Assembly: GCA_021432635.1 (NCBI GenBank)
Contig: MU270030.1
Coordinates: 942,464-1,006,463 of the forward strand
From: Thozetella sp. PMI_491
Lineage: Eukaryota > Ascomycota > Sordariomycetes > Chaetosphaeriales > Chaetosphaeriaceae
Reading direction: 5' to 3'
Length of the DNA: 64,000 nt
The position numbers were made by a program, and so were the translations under genes. Every line of letters starts with the position of its first letter. Position 1 is the first letter of the stretch. Below are positions 9,863-20,954 of this stretch, piece after piece. The notes beneath the pieces were generated by a model, which worked only from the letters and a program-made list of their open reading frames with translations, made no database searches and had not been told where the DNA came from.

Positions 9863-11120
9863 TTTGCGGGATAGAACGAGAGGATTTCGCCGATGGGACG
9901 CGTCGGGTCGTTGGTGGGCGCAAAAGTTCCCTTGCGCTGGCGGTCCGAACAGTCGGCCCCCTTCGCCGAACGGGTGCGTGCGGTGTCTTTATATGGAAGT
10001 CAGGGTCCTTGGCCTGACAAGTGGATGCCCCAACCCGTGGGACGAGGGGACCGGGGGCCTTAGCGCCCCCGCACTGGTCTACGATCCGCACATGCATTAA
10101 CAATGGGCGATCTCGTCGCCTCTGCTCAGCCTATTGCCTGGTCGAGGTGCCGCAGATGGGGCTGAAACGCCCAATTGTTGCCCCTTCTAGAGGTTTCAGT
10201 CCAATACGTAGCGCAGGCCGCCCGCCCGCGCTGCGTCATGAGTTTCTTGTCCAGAACCGCCATTGGCAGATAGATGGTATGCCCCCATTGCTTTATATCA
10301 ATAGCATGACGATGCAACGGCTCCTCAATCAGTCGGTCATCCGCAAGCGACCGCTTGTGGAGGCAATAGAAAATAAGCCGGCGGACCAAGCTGGAAATAG
10401 CGATTAGCAGGGTTCGCGGTCGAAACCATTTGCGCTCTACAGAAGTCTCTCCCCGATTCCTAGGCGGTTCTGGGAAGCGTTGATGGAGCTACAGAACCTA
10501 GCGCCGCTCTCCTCTAGCTGCGGTGGGGTAAATCCGGTGTGCTGGTCCTCCGGAGATGCCCTAGCATATTTCTTCCTGTCCCGTCTAGCTTGCTCTTATC
10601 GTCATAGCAGGCATCGAGACCAAGGTATGGGTGTCTTCCATTGCTTGTCCTTTTACGTTACATTGCCCATCTAATGTCTCACCGACGCTGACATCTGCAA
10701 GGCGCCTAGTTAAGGTATGGAATAGCTGCATATCTTACCGGCAGAAAATAGGGATGAGTAAATGTTACTATCGCCCCAATCGGAAGCTAGCTCTAGGTTA
10801 TCTACCAATAAATCCCAACAACATCCGTACCTCCAGTGATCCGTTCCCCTTGCCCTCTGCTTTTGTCAGAAGACACCCTTTCGATCCACGGTGCCTCTGT
10901 CACTGCCCATGCATTGTGCAGTCGCGATTTAGTTAGCCTAGCAACTGAGCGGTTCATTCGCTGCCTGCATTTCAGCTGCCCCGCATGTCTCCATGCTGAG
11001 AGTCTGAGGAGAGGCGAAGCACCTCCAGGCCTCCGGAGTCAAGATGCCGACCGCGCAAGCCAAGCACTACGTTTCTGGGTGAAACTGGCAACGTTTCCCA
11101 AGATCTTGGGTTAAGTCAGA
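9863..11120. other. Intergenic region between divergent GH5 and HET genes
   Basis: Divergent promoter region. Apart from the TATA box of the GH5 gene I see no gene or repeat. Open frames here lack domains. Confidence 0.5.
9988..9994 (-). promoter_or_regulatory. TATA box of the GH5 gene
   Basis: ATATAAA on the minus strand about 125 bp upstream of the start codon at 9862, in a GC-rich surrounding. Confidence 0.45.
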
Positions 11121-13484
11121 ATGAGCGACGCCAATGAGCCACCGTCGGGCGACCCGCAGCCCGGCAGTGACTGGGAGCTTCCCAGCGAACGATGTATCCG
11201 GCTTCTGAAGATCACGTTCGTCATCGACGCCACCGAAGAAACCAAGGAGGACTCCATCTTCTTCTCCATCAAAGTGTTCGACCTAGACAACTGTCCCTCC
11301 TTTCTCGCCCTCTCATACTCCTGGTCGTCGCCCGTGCGGAGCGACATCTACTCCACCGAACCCGGTGCCCCGGCGGGCGACCAGTCCGTCAAGACCTTCT
11401 TCGCCAGCTACGCGACCGACGCCGAGACCGGGGAGTCGATCCGGGACGATCAGGGCAGGGTCGACGTCCGGGACCACAGGGACACGCGCCACGGCACCAA
11501 GAACCTTCGTGATGCGCTCGTCCAGCTCTACCGACTCGGCCTCGGCGAGTTTTACTTCTGGGCCGACGCCATCTGTATCGACCAGGACAACCTGCGCGAA
11601 AAGGAATCGCAGGTCGCCATGATGGACGAAATCTACTCGACCGCCCAGGCCGTCGTAGTCTGGCTCGGCCCGGCCGATGCCGACGACATCGATGCCCAGA
11701 GTTGGCTATGGGTGCACCAGGACCTGATGGGAGCGCTGGAGACGTGGACCGACAACCACAGCATCGAAGAGCTGCGATTCCAGAAGCCCTTAGACCCGAA
11801 CTTCACCTCCCAGCTCGGAGTCACGCCGCCGGGCGGCAGCTGGATGCAGTGCTGGGCACGCTACTTCAACTTCTACCGCCAGAGAACGTGGTTCTCGCGC
11901 GCCTGGGTCGTGCAGGAGGTCGCGCTGGCGGGACGCATCATGGTGCAGTGCGGCGCTGCCAGCCTGAGCTGGAGCCAGCTGGTCGCTGTCGGAGACTTGC
12001 TCACCTTGCTCGGGTGGCAGCTGGTGCTTGCGCCGGACGTGTCGCGCGGGTTCGGCAGGGCCATGGCTGATGAGATTACACGCCTATCGGCGATCAAAGA
12101 TAATGTTGAGAGGAAACAGGTGCGGAACACTACGCAGAGTCCGCCGACCATTACTACCGGGGCAGAAGAAACGGGCGAGAAGACGGGCGCAACCGATGTT
12201 GATATGGACCTGGCGAGGAAGACCTGGTACTATGAATTCGAGGCGCTCCTGCATAACACGCGCGTGTACTCGGCCACCGATCCGCGCGATAAGATCTACG
12301 CCATCCTCGGGATCGCAAAGAGGAGCCTGCCTCCGGGCATGCCCATGCCGATCATGCCCGACTACTCGGCCGCGTCGACAGCCCGCTCCCTGTTCACTAG
12401 CGTGGCCACCATGCTCCTGCGGGAGCGGCCGCGACTCGTGCTTCTCTCGTTCGTTCAAGATAAGGAGAGCACACGCGCGCAGGACCTCCCGTCGTGGGTC
12501 CCCGACTGGACGTGTCCCCTCACCGGCGTTCCACTAACGCTCATGCGAAAGACCGCATGCGATTTCAACTGCGATCCAAGCCGAGATGAGGTGGGCGCGT
12601 TGTTCGAGGTCCAGGAAGGTTGCCTGGCTCTCCAAGGCGCGCAGTTCGACCGCATCGCCGAGGTGGCCGCGCCGATGTGGGACATTGTGAAGACGCAGGT
12701 CATCGACAGCCTGCTTGTGCTCTGCGAGAACTTGAGTACGGAGTATCTAGCGTCGCACTCAGGCCCGGGAGAGGTCCTCTGGCGGACCATGGTGGCTAAT
12801 ACGTCGGACGAGCAACCTGCGCCGGCTAGCTTGGCCACGTCCTTCAAGGCCTGGGCGTCTATCCGCCTAGCTCGGACGGTGACGCCCGAAATACTCGAAC
12901 GGGACCCCACCCAGGAGCTTGGGTTCAGAAATAATACCGCGCTAGATGAAGAAGCGATTCAAAGCAAGCTAGGCCTCCTCAAGCGCCTAATCACACAGGA
13001 AGAGAACCAGTCTCAACTTAGGGCCGCGGGCAGTGGAGAAAGCGCAACGCCGACCAGCAGCTTCCCCACTATCGACAACGTCCTCGAAACCTGCCGCCTA
13101 ATCCACCGCACGAAACTACACGCCTTCATCGCCCAGAACAGCCACTTCGTCACTCTCGACCCACACGACCCGCTGCCTTCGATCGAGGAGTGGGTGATGC
13201 GCATCGAGGGCACGGCCCTGGCCTTTCAAAACGCCATGGCCCCAGCGCTCCCTTTTCGGCGGCTGTATCGAACAGTCGGCGGGTATCTTGGCCTCGGCCC
13301 GGCATCCGCTCAAGTGGGCGACCAGGTATGGATGATCCGGGGCGCAAGAGTGCCGTTTGTGCTACGGGATCGGTCCGATCCAGCCGGCACTTTCGAGCTG
13401 CTCGGGGCTACCTATGTGCATGGTTTTATGGACGGCGAAATGGCGGCTAAAGTGGAAGGTTTTCGCGCTGTTGTAATAGAATAA
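11121..13484 (+). CDS. HET-domain (heterokaryon incompatibility) protein
   Basis: Intronless gene for 787 residues. The HET domain (PF06985 type) spans about residues 60-265. It shows the conserved blocks LALSYSWSS near 62-70, GTKNLRDAL, the FWADAICIDQ block, and the later block MMDEIYSTAQAVVVWLG. The rest contains family-typical W-S-R-AWVVQEVALA and DPRDKIYAILG motifs and has no second recognisable domain. HET domains relate to TIR domains and trigger cell death on non-self recognition when paired with a partner; many genomic copies have no known partner. The start at 11121 is the first ATG in frame and is preceded by an in-frame stop. No partner gene is next to it; the nearest NLR-like gene is at 1861-5493. 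The domain call is very strong, and any role in incompatibility is inferred. Confidence 0.92.
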   Translation: MSDANEPPSGDPQPGSDWELPSERCIRLLKITFVIDATEETKEDSIFFSIKVFDLDNCPSFLALSYSWSSPVRSDIYSTEPGAPAGDQSVKTFFASYATDAETGESIRDDQGRVDVRDHRDTRHGTKNLRDALVQLYRLGLGEFYFWADAICIDQDNLREKESQVAMMDEIYSTAQAVVVWLGPADADDIDAQSWLWVHQDLMGALETWTDNHSIEELRFQKPLDPNFTSQLGVTPPGGSWMQCWARYFNFYRQRTWFSRAWVVQEVALAGRIMVQCGAASLSWSQLVAVGDLLTLLGWQLVLAPDVSRGFGRAMADEITRLSAIKDNVERKQVRNTTQSPPTITTGAEETGEKTGATDVDMDLARKTWYYEFEALLHNTRVYSATDPRDKIYAILGIAKRSLPPGMPMPIMPDYSAASTARSLFTSVATMLLRERPRLVLLSFVQDKESTRAQDLPSWVPDWTCPLTGVPLTLMRKTACDFNCDPSRDEVGALFEVQEGCLALQGAQFDRIAEVAAPMWDIVKTQVIDSLLVLCENLSTEYLASHSGPGEVLWRTMVANTSDEQPAPASLATSFKAWASIRLARTVTPEILERDPTQELGFRNNTALDEEAIQSKLGLLKRLITQEENQSQLRAAGSGESATPTSSFPTIDNVLETCRLIHRTKLHAFIAQNSHFVTLDPHDPLPSIEEWVMRIEGTALAFQNAMAPALPFRRLYRTVGGYLGLGPASAQVGDQVWMIRGARVPFVLRDRSDPAGTFELLGATYVHGFMDGEMAAKVEGFRAVVIE

Positions 13485-15077
13485 GACGTCCGCTGTCTTC
13501 AACGCAGACAGACAAAGTACTAATACACTTCACTCATGTTGACACCACTCTGCCTTGAAACCCGTGTTTCCTACACCATGATCCATCGTCGTGTACATAT
13601 TTGCAAAAGGCACGGCTTGATGTGAAAAACTAACAAGACACGTGTTCATAAAGCTACGACCTTGCCGTATCGGTCATTCAACAACTTCCGCCTGATCAAG
13701 ACCCTGCATGGGAATCACGCCAAGAACACGCCAAGCACGAGGCTTCCAGTACCCGGTAACCAACCACCGGCAAAGACCTCAGCACTCGATGCCAAGGTGA
13801 TAGTACCCGGCAAATCCAGTTAGCGTTGAGAAGAGCCGCGCCTTGTTTTTATTCAGTCGGTTCCCTCGTTCCAGGAAAAAAAATAATAAAGAAACGAAAG
13901 TGGAATGGGGATACTTGGAGGCGGAAACAAGAGCATGCGCTCGGCCGTCGGTACCTGAGCCGTAAGCCACTTCATTCCCCGTGCACAATGATTGAGCAAC
14001 CGCTATTCGCGTCCCTTATCCAACCGGCCCTGGCGGATGTGGCTTCAATCCCCTCCCAAGTCAGAGTCTCAGCTTCCTGCATTCAGTCCACAAGACCCGG
14101 CCTCTCACAGCCCTCGGAGCTCCTGTTTGTCTCACCGCCGCAGCGAAGCTATCTCTTTGGCCTAACGCGGCTGCAACCTCGGTCGGTTCGACCTGCATAA
14201 CATTTACCACCAGGCGTCTCAGGTCGCCGGAGAGGTCGCCGGAGAGATGCACGGTCAGCTACGCGAGCCCCGCAACCTGCTTTCTTCCCCGCAGAGGGCA
14301 TAAGCCCACGAACCCCTAAGCAACGTGGTTGGTATACTTACCTCACCAAGCCTGCAGAGAAGTAGCCACGACTTGAATGCGGCCGAACTGCAGTCCAAGT
14401 GCCAATACTCTTCCCAACGACCTATCAAAGCTGCCGCGTACGATCTGGGAGGCTTGGCAATATCCTACCTTGCACAAGGCGCCTGGACTTCCCCGCCGCG
14501 ACACGAGCCCATGATGTTGCAGCGAGAATTCGAGGAGAGCGCTGAGCGACTATCGTTGGTCCGATTCCTTATTGTCAGCCTCAAAAGCCGCCCTGATGCT
14601 AGTTCCTGGATGTTCCCACTAGTCGTCATAGCTGCATTCACCTGGGCCGTCATTCCTCCGCCACGGCTCAGGGGATTCGCCCGGGGCGGCTCCGTGGCCT
14701 CGCGAGCTCCTTCGAAATACCCAAGCTCTTGGGTGGCTTGCCAAGACACTGCACGAAGTCCCAGCCGCGTAATAGTTCTCATCTGTCCCAATGCGTGCAT
14801 ACGGCCTCGGGTGGTGGGCGCGGCACCGCAAGCATCATTGGCCTGCGATTACGCCTCGACCAAGTCGGCCTCGCAAAATGGAGCAAGCTAAGCCGGCTTG
14901 AGGCCATATCGAGCTGCAGGAAGGCCAGCCCAGCCAGTCAGGGCCGCTGGTCGAGATATATATAAGGTTCGGGCGAAGAGAGGGGGAAGGCGACAGAGAA
15001 GGCGACAAGCTCGTCCACAGGCGCAGCGAGAGACCGGATCGTTCTGAGAAGTGCAGCATCCTCCATCTTTTCTCAAG
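13485..15077. other. Intergenic spacer
   Basis: No gene supported. It holds a 12-bp direct duplication at 14222-14245 (GGTCGCCGGAGA twice) and, at its right end, the TATA box of the WSC gene. Confidence 0.5.
14956..14965 (+). promoter_or_regulatory. TATA box of the WSC gene
   Basis: ATATATATAA about 115 bp upstream of the ATG at 15078. Confidence 0.5.
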
Positions 15078-16359
15078 ATGCAGCGCAGATCCATCTCGAC
15101 TGTGCTCCTCTGGGCGGCGCTCGCTTCGGCATGCACGATCCCAGGCGGCACGCTGTCTAACACCATCACCCAGGGCTTTCAGGTCCAGGTCCAGAACGCG
15201 TCGCAGCCCGATGTCCACAACCAGTACATGAATTTGCTAGTGGCCGGCGGCGGAGACCAGCACCTCTTCATCGGCCCGGTGGGAACTCCAACCTTCGACT
15301 TGACACTCGTCAATGGGGTCCTCACCCACGGCGGAATCCATGCAGTCATCAACGGCGAGGTAAGCGTGCCAAGTCTTGATCACCTCATCGAAAAAAAAAT
15401 GAGAGCGGGAATCCGTCTGAGCTCAGAGAACGCCTTCTAATCAACGCTAGTTCTCTGATATCGATGATACGACTAAGATGTTCATGACGGAGCGCGGGGA
15501 TCCTAGAGCCATCTTTGCCCCCACTTACGCTTGCAATCCGGACACGGATAACTTGCAGGTCGAGCTGCAGTTTGTCGGTCGGGAGACCTCCCCCGCCGGC
15601 GGCTGGATCTGTGTGCGACCGACTTTCAACAATGCTCATGAGTTCCGCTACTACCCTCCGGGCAACGACAGTAGGCTCCTTCCACTCCTTGGCGGTCGTC
15701 CATGCCCCATCGCATTTCTAAACTGATAAATATTTCCTCTAGAGTTCGACCCTAACAGGTTCTGCACCAAGGTGACGCTGGTCGTTGTGGGTGGTGCTGG
15801 CGTGAGCGGTGTCTCCAGTCTGCCTGCCAGCAGTACAACGGCCGCTTCCTCTGCCGCCAGCAGCCCAGCATCCTCTTCCTCTACCTCTAGCTCGCCTGAC
15901 TCTTCTGCGGTCAGCACGCCATCAACAGCCACCAGCACCACTTTCACCACCAGCGCGACCTCTGCGGCAAGCAGCGGTCCTCTCCCGTACACGGACCTGA
16001 CCTCCATAGGCTTCCGTTTTATCGGCTGTGCCCCCGAGCAGAAGACTGTCAACCCGCCGGACGGCACCTTCCGCACCCTCCCCCAGCTGTACGCGTCTGA
16101 CCTTATGACGAACCAGATATGCGCGAACTACTGCCAGGCGAACGGCTATGCCTACGCCGGTACCGAGTTCCGCCGGGAGTGCTGGTGTGGCAACTCGTAC
16201 GCGGCCACAAGGCAGCCGGGCACGACCCTCGCGAGCCTTTCAGGCTGCTCGTCCACATGCATGGGTGACACGACCCAGAAATGCGGTGGTACGGACTGGC
16301 TCTCGCTTTATGCCGCGTGCCCTGCGGGTGGCCCTTGCGTAAATGCGCAATTCACGTAA
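15078..16359 (+). CDS. Secreted WSC-domain protein
   Basis: Exons 15078-15359, 15451-15670 and 15743-16359 give 372 residues; introns start GTAAGC and GTAGGC and end CTAG. Residues 1-18 form a signal peptide (MQRRSISTVLLWAALASA). Residues 19-185 form an N-terminal domain I do not recognise. Residues 190-250 are an extended Ser/Thr/Ala linker, probably O-mannosylated. Residues about 255-370 are a WSC domain rich in Cys, with ICANYCQANGYAYAG, ECWCGNSY and CGGTDWLSLY. WSC domains bind carbohydrates and occur in wall-stress sensors and in secreted enzymes. No transmembrane helix or GPI signal follows the domain, so this is likely a soluble wall-binding protein and not a stress sensor. The ATG at 15078 is preferred over the non-ATG frame upstream because it directly precedes the signal peptide. 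Confidence 0.85.
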
Positions 16360-17789
16360 AGATTCGAGTAGTCTACCGGGGGGGCTTGCTTGTACCCGGT
16401 CTAATATTCTAATTCTAAATTCACCATGGAGTAATTGTCCGCGGCCACTGTAGCGACAGCAGACGTGTGTTTCAGGATACGCTACACGCATGGCCCTTCC
16501 ATGGACCACCGCTCTGGAGCATATATAATTGACCTAAAGCTTTCCATATCTCTCAGGCCATGTCTTTCCTCCTGATGTCCTTCCTCACGCAGTAGTTCCC
16601 TCGCCAAGAGGTGTATAACAAAAGGCGTCCAAATACCCAACCTGTAGCAGAAGCGTATGCATCAGCAATTCATAAGAATACCAGTTATGTTAACTCGAGA
16701 GTGATGGGTTGACAAGATCTCTAGCACACGGGATAACGAGGTATGATAACCTGTAATTTCAGGGTTGTCGACACTCAGTACCGAGGCTCCTGGCTACGCT
16801 CACCAAGAAATAATATAGTTCCTTGGGTCGTATTTAGGCCAGGTACTGCATGATCATTGGTTGCCACATGGCAGATCGCCATGGCTTTTCGGCTAGATCG
16901 GAGATGCTGCCGATCTTGTGCAACAAAAAGTCCTGGACGGATGACCCCGACCACACCCGGCCAGCCAGAGAGTAAGCCAACGACGGCCTAACTTCTGGGT
17001 CCATTTCGACCAAGGTTCCCCGGAGCCAAGCCAGGCCTAAGTGATAGCGTTGTACATTGGTTTCGCATGGATCCTTTGCGTGTCAAAGACGCGACAGTGC
17101 AGTGGCCAAGGGTTCTCCGTTGCGAGGAATAGTCCGCCGGATTATCACATTACAGTGCTCTAGATCACAGTACTTGCCCTAACCGGCGTAGTAATTGAAA
17201 CATCCGATACAATTGAAGACTCAAGTATGTGTGCGAAATAGTATGGGGCCGCCGATGCTATCTTGACTCTTTCACACGTTGAAGTGACGGTACCCAGATT
17301 CAAGATCAACAGGCTACTAAGTTACGCCGGTTATAAACTCTAAGACAACGTGTTCCAAAGACAGCATCTAGAATTCTTTAATTCACCTTCGTTCTACTGT
17401 TAGTTAAGAGGAATTAGTACATGTAGTTCCCTTCCTACAAAACACACATGAGCTAGGCCGGAGTCCATTTTGGGTCACAGGAATAGCTGCGAGTGAGAGA
17501 AAATACTGAGGAAATATCTCTAGTTGCCAGGAAGCAGTCCAATTCGAGAAGAAGAAGATGTGAGAACCTGATCTCGGAATTATGCTGTGAAATATATATG
17601 CTATTTTAGCATGGTCCTCTTTGTCCTCTCACAGAGACATGGTTCAAACCAGAAATGGCAAGGCAGTGAAGCAAACTTCGCTTCCGAGGTTTGCCTCGCC
17701 ACGGGGAGTCCCCGAGGAGGAGAGGGCATGTGAGAAATAGATAAGGCATCCCAGGCTTCCAAATTTTCAACACAAAGGGAAAGGCATCA

Positions 17790-17880
17790 GGGTGGTTAGC
17801 GCAGTGGTATAAACAACCACTGCATCCTCCCAATGTACCCCGGAACATGTACCTAAGTCGAGAGTTCGAAACACCCACGA
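17790..17880 (+). pseudogene. Degenerate tRNA-like sequence
   Basis: Contains a near-perfect A box (TTAGCGCAGTGGTA, 17796-17809) and, about 50 nt on, a B-box-like GAGTTCGAAAC (17862-17872). The D stem lacks its partner strand, the T stem does not pair, and no acceptor stem of 7 bp can be made, so it is not a working tRNA as it stands. It may be a decayed tRNA or a tRNA-derived SINE head. The amino-acid identity is unclear. Confidence 0.35.
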
Positions 17881-20700
17881 AGCTCAAAAATAGATATGGT
17901 ACAATAGCGGGTGAAATAAACAAAAACCCTAAGCTCTGTCTTTAATCCGAAAGGAGGGCATATGGTGGAACCGGTCCTGATAAATGGTGGCCGGCACTCT
18001 GCTGAGCAACAGGGGGCGCAACAAGCTAACCGGTTGGGCCCGGGAGATGAGCCTCGAAGCTCAGTCTTTCGCAACAATTTTTTTTTTTTTGCCCTCTTCT
18101 TTTGACTTACTATTCAAGGATCCGGCCCAAAGGCGCGAGGAAGACTCAGTAAGTATAGCTGTTCCGGTTGCCAGTGCCAATGTCCTCTGCCATATATTCC
18201 AATTGCTCTCGTGAAGACGTTTTTATGTTTAGCAAAAACTAGCAAGTGTCCAGTATATACCGATTCATAGTGAGAGTTAGGTCAACCTGTCCAAGACAAC
18301 TAGAAATGGGAGGTCCAACTGAGACCAAGACTCTCGATAGTCAAGACGAACAGTCCTGAGGGGTTCTATCTAGCAGGATATGTCGTCCACGATCAGACTC
18401 AGTACAAGGGGCTCTTCTTTTCACGAGGTTCGGGTGGAAGAAACGCGGACCTAATATTGTCTGTAGAGAGTATATCAAGTCAGGGGCAGTTCCTGGACAA
18501 CAATATGGACATGCCTTGGCGTGACCCGGCAAGCCAGACTATCCTTCCTTGTATCCTATGCGCGATGGTACCCTAGGGCACGGCAGTGGAACTTGCCAAT
18601 ACTAGTGTTTCTCCGAACCATAACCCTGCTGGCGGTAGTTGTTGAGACTCGCTACACCTCTGTTACATATGCATCTGCCGCACCCTCACGCGACCATCAA
18701 CATTGATTCACATCTTTGAGCACCGTCTCGGGCCGCTTACACCTTCGATACAATGCTTCCATGTCGTTCCTCCAACTTTGCGGGGCACGTGTTATTGATC
18801 ACATGTTCCTCGGCTGATGTTGAGCATGGCTGTTGCGCTCCCCTCGTTTTATCCCATGCAAGCGGGGTATTCCTTGCAAGTGCTTGGGCGAATCCGACTG
18901 GATTCCGACCGGCCCTAGGAGCGCATCCTCACCACCACATCTGTCACTAACAGAGCATAACAGCCGCCGGCTTGCGCACAGTCTCGCGTCGACTCTGTCC
19001 AGCCCATGCGGAGCCTCGGCTGCTCCTGCGAGGCGCAGGTGGCAGAGGTCAATTCTTCCAGCACACACACCATCAGCTTGTGCAGCCCTCTTCCACCGGA
19101 CTGCTGAGACAAGGGTCCTTGGAATGGCACCCACGGAACCGCGATGTGGGAGCCGGTGGAGGCGGTTGGCCCATGCGGAGGCTGTTGTTCAACCCGAAAC
19201 AATTCGATCCAGGCAACCCTAGTTTACTGGGTTAAGATGTCACCTCAGGTTTGGTTTGAAACGGTTGTCAGGAACTGGAAAAGAATGACTAGATTGCTGA
19301 GAGACTGCAAACCAAACGAAGTTTGAACGACAACCCCGTCATTTCAGTTCTCTCCTCCAAACTTCCCAGCCTGGCAGGTGGTCCGAGGTTCCCTTACCCT
19401 GCCAAGCCCAGCCGCATATTTCTGCAGTTAATATACCGGGGATATTGATACACCTGCATCCGGGAAGCTACGTCATACTTGCAGAGAGCAAACCAGACTT
19501 TCATTTCTAGTCACCCGCGCTCGCCCGCGCCGGCCCGAGGAATAATAAAAAGACATTGCCATCGGGTGCAATACATGCTGGTAACCTCTGTACATCTATC
19601 GGGATGTTTACCCCAGACCGGCCTCCATCAAGGCCCCGTAATTGTGTCTCGGCAGTCCAGGCCGAGCCTAGGCTAGGGTGGTGACACGAAGGACAGGATC
19701 AGGTCGCGAAACACCCGTTTCCCGTGGAACAGTAGCTCGAGATGTAGCGCGCTGCATGACAGCAAACAATCTTTCCTTGACAAGCGTCACATAGCGAGCT
19801 TTTTGCTGCAGGAAGCCGGTGACATGATGAGCCCTTGGCATATCGCTCGGCTCGCGTGATTAAGGACACGAGCGGCACGCAGCCAAGCGATAGCCATCTT
19901 CAGTGCACTCAGCAGCATGTCCTTAGCTTAGCAACTAGTCGCGTGCGCGCGTGAAAGAGCCCTGACTAGCATCTCTGGAGACAAAGAGCCCATGCCGCGC
20001 TATCGGAAGTGGGGACAATAAAGATCAAGGATGGCCCCAAGTAGCCACCAATCTCTCGCCTAAAGCACCTGTCGAAGATCTGTCTAGGAACGCGACTGAC
20101 ACTCCCCAGCCATTGCAGCCGGACAGGAAGACCGGCGCCGGCTAGTGGCGCCACGGCCCGAGTCTAATCATCTGCAGCGCGAACGGTGCTAGGCTACCGC
20201 GACCTGCAAACCTTAAGATCCCAAACCATAGCCGAGTCAGGCGCCGCCGGCCCCGCTGGGCGGTCGCATCATGAGGGATATATGAGCCCAGGACAAGCCG
20301 GCCTCGCTAGCGAGTGGCCCCGGCCCGCAGCGTAAGGAACCGGTAAAGAAAGCCCGCAGATATGTACGGGGGTCAGCGCCACCCCCGTGCCGGATCGCGC
20401 CCGCCGCCCGCTCCGACTCATGGCCATAGGGTTGGAGCCGGGGCGGCCGAGGAAACAAAGGAGAAACATCCGAACGGCGCGATGAGGCTTGAGGGGTTCG
20501 GGGAGGAAACCAAACCGAAACGCGAGTCATCGGGTCGGCGTTGAGACGAAGCCAGCGAGCGTGCGGCGGTCTCACGATGTGATAAAATTAGATCCGGGCA
20601 GTTTGGCTCAAGTCTTGAGACGGGGCGGCTCCACGCGCGAGAGACAGGTGAATTGGGTAACCGGCTCGCTTGGCCTACTGTCCCGGGCACAGGACGGAAA

Positions 20701-20717
20701 CACACACACACACACAG
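20701..20717. repeat. CA microsatellite
   Basis: Short run of CA dinucleotides upstream of the 3' end of the acyltransferase gene. Confidence 0.7.
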
Positions 20718-20954
20718 AAGCAACATGGTGCAAACGAAGAAAAAAAGCTTTAACTGCCGTTAGATTCATGATTGTATACACTCTAATCCGTTTGGTTTGC
20801 CTCTGATATGAACGAAACCCCCAAAAAGCACTGCCCCAGCTAGATAATGACATTCACGAAAATGAGAAACACCGCGCCTGAGATGATTGATAGTATGTAC
20901 ACGGCAGATCCATGGTCCGCCAGCAGAGGTCGAGATGGCGTTGCGCACTGGTGA

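Larger units (their letters stand above)
16360..20954. other. Long gene-poor region
   Basis: About 4.6 kb with many stops in all frames. I find no protein family and no intact transposon. It contains a degenerate tRNA-like sequence near 17.8 kb, a T-run near 18080 and a CA microsatellite at 20701-20717. A stop-free stretch of about 90 codons at 18306-18570 (+) lacks a start and a recognisable domain. Confidence 0.5.
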
